From contig JAVJPW010000006.1 of assembly GCA_040217575.1 (NCBI GenBank), forward strand, positions 1,116,001-1,180,000: 64,000 bases of DNA, given 5' to 3'. Below the pieces are notes generated by a model, which worked only from the letters and a program-made list of their open reading frames with translations, searched no databases and was not told where the DNA came from. A program made the translations under genes and the position numbers. Below, in pieces: positions 61,782 through 64,000 of the stretch. Position 1 is the stretch's first letter, and every line of letters starts with the position of its first letter. The stretch is from Pacificispira sp040217575 (GTDB taxonomy: Bacteria > Pseudomonadota > Alphaproteobacteria > UBA8366 > Aestuariispiraceae).

Positions 61782-61798
61782 GCAGCAGAATCTGCTGC
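61782..61798. promoter_or_regulatory. 17-bp palindrome between Lrp regulator and arginase genes
   Basis: GCAGCAGAATCTGCTGC: perfectly symmetric around the central base. It is 12 bp upstream of the regulator start and 88 bp upstream of rocF. Strong candidate operator for the divergent Lrp-type protein. Confidence 0.75.
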
Positions 61799-61886
61799 CC
61801 AGTGCCCAAAGATAAACGGGAAATTTCGATATTCATCTGCCATAATAACCACAGTTCCGCAATTCAATGACCCAAAGGTGCTGGTT

Positions 61887-62840
61887 ATGAGTGCGAAAGA
61901 ATCTGTTGCGTCCAAGCCTGATATTGCCCTGATCGGCGCGCCGAGCGACATCGGTGCCGGTCATCGTGGCGGGTCCATGGGGCCGGAGGCGCTGCGTGTC
62001 GCGGGCCTGGCCCAGGCGCTGGAACGGCTGGGATATTCGGTGGAAGACCGTGGCAACCTGAACGGACCGGTCAACCCGGACCTGCCGCCGGTAAACGGGT
62101 ATCGTCACCTGCCGGAAGTGGTGAAATGGTGCACGGCCGTGCGCGACGGATACCGCCGCATTCTGGAAGACGGGAAACTTCCGGTTCTTCTGGGCGGGGA
62201 CCATTGCCTGGCGATCGGGTCCATCGCCGCCCTGTCGCAATATTGCGCCGACAGGGGGGAGGAATATTCGGTCCTGTGGCTGGACGCGCACGCGGACTAC
62301 AATACCGCCGACGTTTCCCCCAGCGGCAACATTCACGGCATGCCGCTTGCCGTTGCATCCGGCCATGGTCCGGAAGATCTGATCAGGTTGGGAAATGCGG
62401 TTCCCTTCATCGACCCGAAACGCGTCGTGCAGATCGGCATCCGGTCGGTTGACGCGGTGGAAAAGAAGCTTGTGGTCGCGTCGGGAATGGAAGTCCACGA
62501 CATGCGGCGCATCGACGAAAACGGCATGCGCCAGACAATGGAAGCCGCGCTGGCGAAACTGAAGGACTTGGGCGGGCATGTGCATGTCAGTTTCGACGTC
62601 GACTTCCTGGACCCGTCAATCGCGCCTGGTGTCGGGACGACCGTTCCCGGCGGTCCGACCTATCGCGAGGCACAGCTTTGCATGGAAATGATCCATGACA
62701 GCGGGCTCATGCGGTCACTGGACCTGATGGAACTGAACCCCGCTTTTGACGTCAAGAATGCGACGGCGAAGCTGACGGTCGAACTGGTGGAAAGCCTGTT
62801 CGGCCAACAGATCCTGAGCCGCCAGGACGCCGCCCTTTAA
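61887..62840 (+). CDS. rocF: Arginase
   Basis: A 317-aa binuclear Mn ureohydrolase, arginine to ornithine and urea. Mn-site motifs GGDHCLAIGS, WLDAHADYNT and SFDVDFLDPSIAPGVGT are intact; SGNIHGMPLA is the arginase substrate block (agmatinases differ here). ATG 61887 follows AAAGGTG; the frame is open to 61407 but overlaps the regulator gene. Followed 36 bp later by ornithine aminotransferase. Confidence 0.95.
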   Translation: MSAKESVASKPDIALIGAPSDIGAGHRGGSMGPEALRVAGLAQALERLGYSVEDRGNLNGPVNPDLPPVNGYRHLPEVVKWCTAVRDGYRRILEDGKLPVLLGGDHCLAIGSIAALSQYCADRGEEYSVLWLDAHADYNTADVSPSGNIHGMPLAVASGHGPEDLIRLGNAVPFIDPKRVVQIGIRSVDAVEKKLVVASGMEVHDMRRIDENGMRQTMEAALAKLKDLGGHVHVSFDVDFLDPSIAPGVGTTVPGGPTYREAQLCMEMIHDSGLMRSLDLMELNPAFDVKNATAKLTVELVESLFGQQILSRQDAAL

Positions 62841-62876
62841 GGGCCGGCATCCCCTATCTGAAAGAAAGCCAATCCG

Positions 62877-64000
62877 ATGAATGCGATCAGCCAAACCGAT
62901 TTTGTGGGCGTAGAAAGCGAACTGGGCGCCCATAACTACAAGCCGCTGGATGTCGTCCTGTCCCGCGGGGAAGGCGTCTATGTCTGGGACGTGGACGGCA
63001 ATCGCTATCTGGACTGTCTGGCGGCCTATTCCGCGGTCAATCAGGGGCATTGCCACCCGCGCATCCTGAAGGCGATGGTCGACCAGGCTTCCAAACTGAC
63101 GCTGACGTCCCGCGCGTTCCGAAATGACCAGTTGGCACCGTTCTACGAGGAAATCTGCGCCCTTACGAATTCATCCAAGGTGCTGCCCATGAATTCCGGC
63201 GCGGAAGCGGTGGAAAGCGCCGTCAAATGCGTGCGCAAGTGGGGGTACGAGGTAAAAGGCGTGCCCGACGGACAGGCGGAAATCATCGTCTGCACCAACA
63301 ATTTCCACGGCCGGACGCTGGGCATTGTCGGCTTTTCGACCGACCCGGCGGCGCGGCATCACTTCGGCCCCTTTGCCCCCGGATTCAAAACGGTGCCGTT
63401 CGGAGACGCCGATGCGCTGGAAGCGGCGATCACACCCAACACCGTCGCCTTTCTGGTGGAACCGATCCAGGGGGAAGCCGGCGTGATCATACCCGCGGGC
63501 GGATACCTGAAGGCGGCGCGGGACATCTGTTCACGCAACAATGTCATGCTGGTCCTGGACGAAATCCAAACCGGGCTGGGCCGTACCGGCAAGCTGTTGG
63601 CGGAAGAACATGAAGGAATTGAAGCGGACCTGACCCTGGTCGGGAAGGCGCTGTCCGGCGGGTTCTATCCGATTTCGGCGGTTCTTTCGAATTCCGAGGT
63701 GCTGGGCGTGCTGCAGCCCGGCCAGCACGGAAGCACGTTCGGAGGCAATCCGCTTGCCTGTGCCATCGCCAGGGAGGCGTTGAAGGTCCTTGTGGAAGAG
63801 GGGATGATCGAAAATTCCGCGACACAGGGCGCCTACTTCCTGGATGAGCTCGGGAAGATCCGCAACAACGCGATCCGCGAAGTGCGCGGTCGGGGCCTGA
63901 TGCTGGCGGTCGAATTTCATCCGGACGCCGGTGGCGCGCGCAAATACTGCTATCAGCTGAAGGACCGTGGCGTTCTGGCAAAGGAAACCCACGAACATAC
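62877..64000 (+). CDS. rocD: Ornithine aminotransferase (3' end cut by window)
   Basis: Visible part is 374 residues of a class III aminotransferase. HNYKPLDVVLSRGEGVYVWDVDG at the N-terminus (in two halves), MNSGAEAVE, NFHGRTLG, EPIQGEAG, DEIQTGLGRTG and PLP Lys257 in VGKALSGG are in the usual order. It converts ornithine to glutamate-5-semialdehyde, completing the arginase pathway. ATG 62877 has AAAGAAAG upstream. The stop lies beyond position 64000. Confidence 0.95.
   Translation, partial: MNAISQTDFVGVESELGAHNYKPLDVVLSRGEGVYVWDVDGNRYLDCLAAYSAVNQGHCHPRILKAMVDQASKLTLTSRAFRNDQLAPFYEEICALTNSSKVLPMNSGAEAVESAVKCVRKWGYEVKGVPDGQAEIIVCTNNFHGRTLGIVGFSTDPAARHHFGPFAPGFKTVPFGDADALEAAITPNTVAFLVEPIQGEAGVIIPAGGYLKAARDICSRNNVMLVLDEIQTGLGRTGKLLAEEHEGIEADLTLVGKALSGGFYPISAVLSNSEVLGVLQPGQHGSTFGGNPLACAIAREALKVLVEEGMIENSATQGAYFLDELGKIRNNAIREVRGRGLMLAVEFHPDAGGARKYCYQLKDRGVLAKETHEH

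Overview
The window looks like chromosomal DNA of a marine alphaproteobacterium, most likely a Rhodospirillales-type heterotroph. This rests on high GC, densely packed same-strand operons with 4-base start/stop overlaps, two complete branched-chain-amino-acid-type (Liv) ABC transporters, a DMSP demethylase gene (dmdA) followed by acuI, and DUF1611/epimerase (dgcN-dgcA) genes. The assignment to order is inference. No phage, insertion sequence, CRISPR array or rRNA was seen. One tRNA gene is present.

Layout. 1-4711: Liv-type transporter 1 (binding protein cut by the window edge, two permeases, two ATPases). 4730-8415 (minus): aldehyde dehydrogenase, acetolactate-synthase-like ThDP enzyme and a small secreted protein in one operon. 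8532-11633: copper homeostasis, with a cytochrome c and cueR on the minus strand diverging from copA across two CueR-type operators. 11630-15171 (minus): DUF1800, DUF1501 and FG-GAP proteins. 15345-21648 (plus): dgcN-dgcA (D-glutamate catabolism), an EI24-type membrane protein, dmdA-acuI (DMSP demethylation and acryloyl-CoA reduction) and an MFS carrier. 22411-29502: D-carbamoylase, D-amino-acid transaminase and Liv-type transporter 2. 29577-33382: SLC13 permease diverging from hpd and a VOC protein. 33477-36202: orphan peptide-type binding protein and a BKACE enzyme. 36300-39494: two single-domain response regulators facing a hybrid histidine kinase. 39653-42352: 4-TM His-rich protein, dihydropteridine-reductase-like SDR, phenylalanine hydroxylase and a divergent Lrp regulator. 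42376-50754: a set of unrecognised proteins, including two paralogues and a partner, interleaved with a BNR-repeat protein, a fatty acid hydroxylase and a BASS symporter. 51147-52478: lower-GC Sel1-repeat gene and tRNA-Met(CAT). 52619-55482: amidohydrolase, mnmA and a small ORF. 55577-59016: paaG-paaI-paaK-paaX with a PaaX-like operator. 59222-64000: TerB and DUF1330 proteins, a PLP trans-sulfuration enzyme, an Lrp regulator, arginase and ornithine aminotransferase (cut by the edge).

How it fits together. The region is dominated by scavenging of amino acids, including D-forms, and related nitrogen and sulfur compounds. Phe goes to Tyr (phhA with a putative cofactor-recycling reductase) and on to homogentisate (hpd). 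Phenylacetate is activated by paaK under PaaX control. Arg goes through ornithine to glutamate semialdehyde (rocF, rocD) under a divergent Lrp regulator. D-Glu is handled by dgcNA, and other D-amino acids plausibly by the D-carbamoylase and D-transaminase with the adjacent transporter. DMSP is demethylated by DmdA.

The least explained part is the two-gene operon at 48259-50754, its shorter paralogue at 44122-44946 and the neighbouring PAS-like protein at 42376-43842. I cannot assign these to any known system. The best new functional link is a dihydropteridine-reductase-like SDR overlapping the phenylalanine hydroxylase gene. Several candidate operators (CueR, PaaX, two Lrp-type) can be read directly from the sequence.
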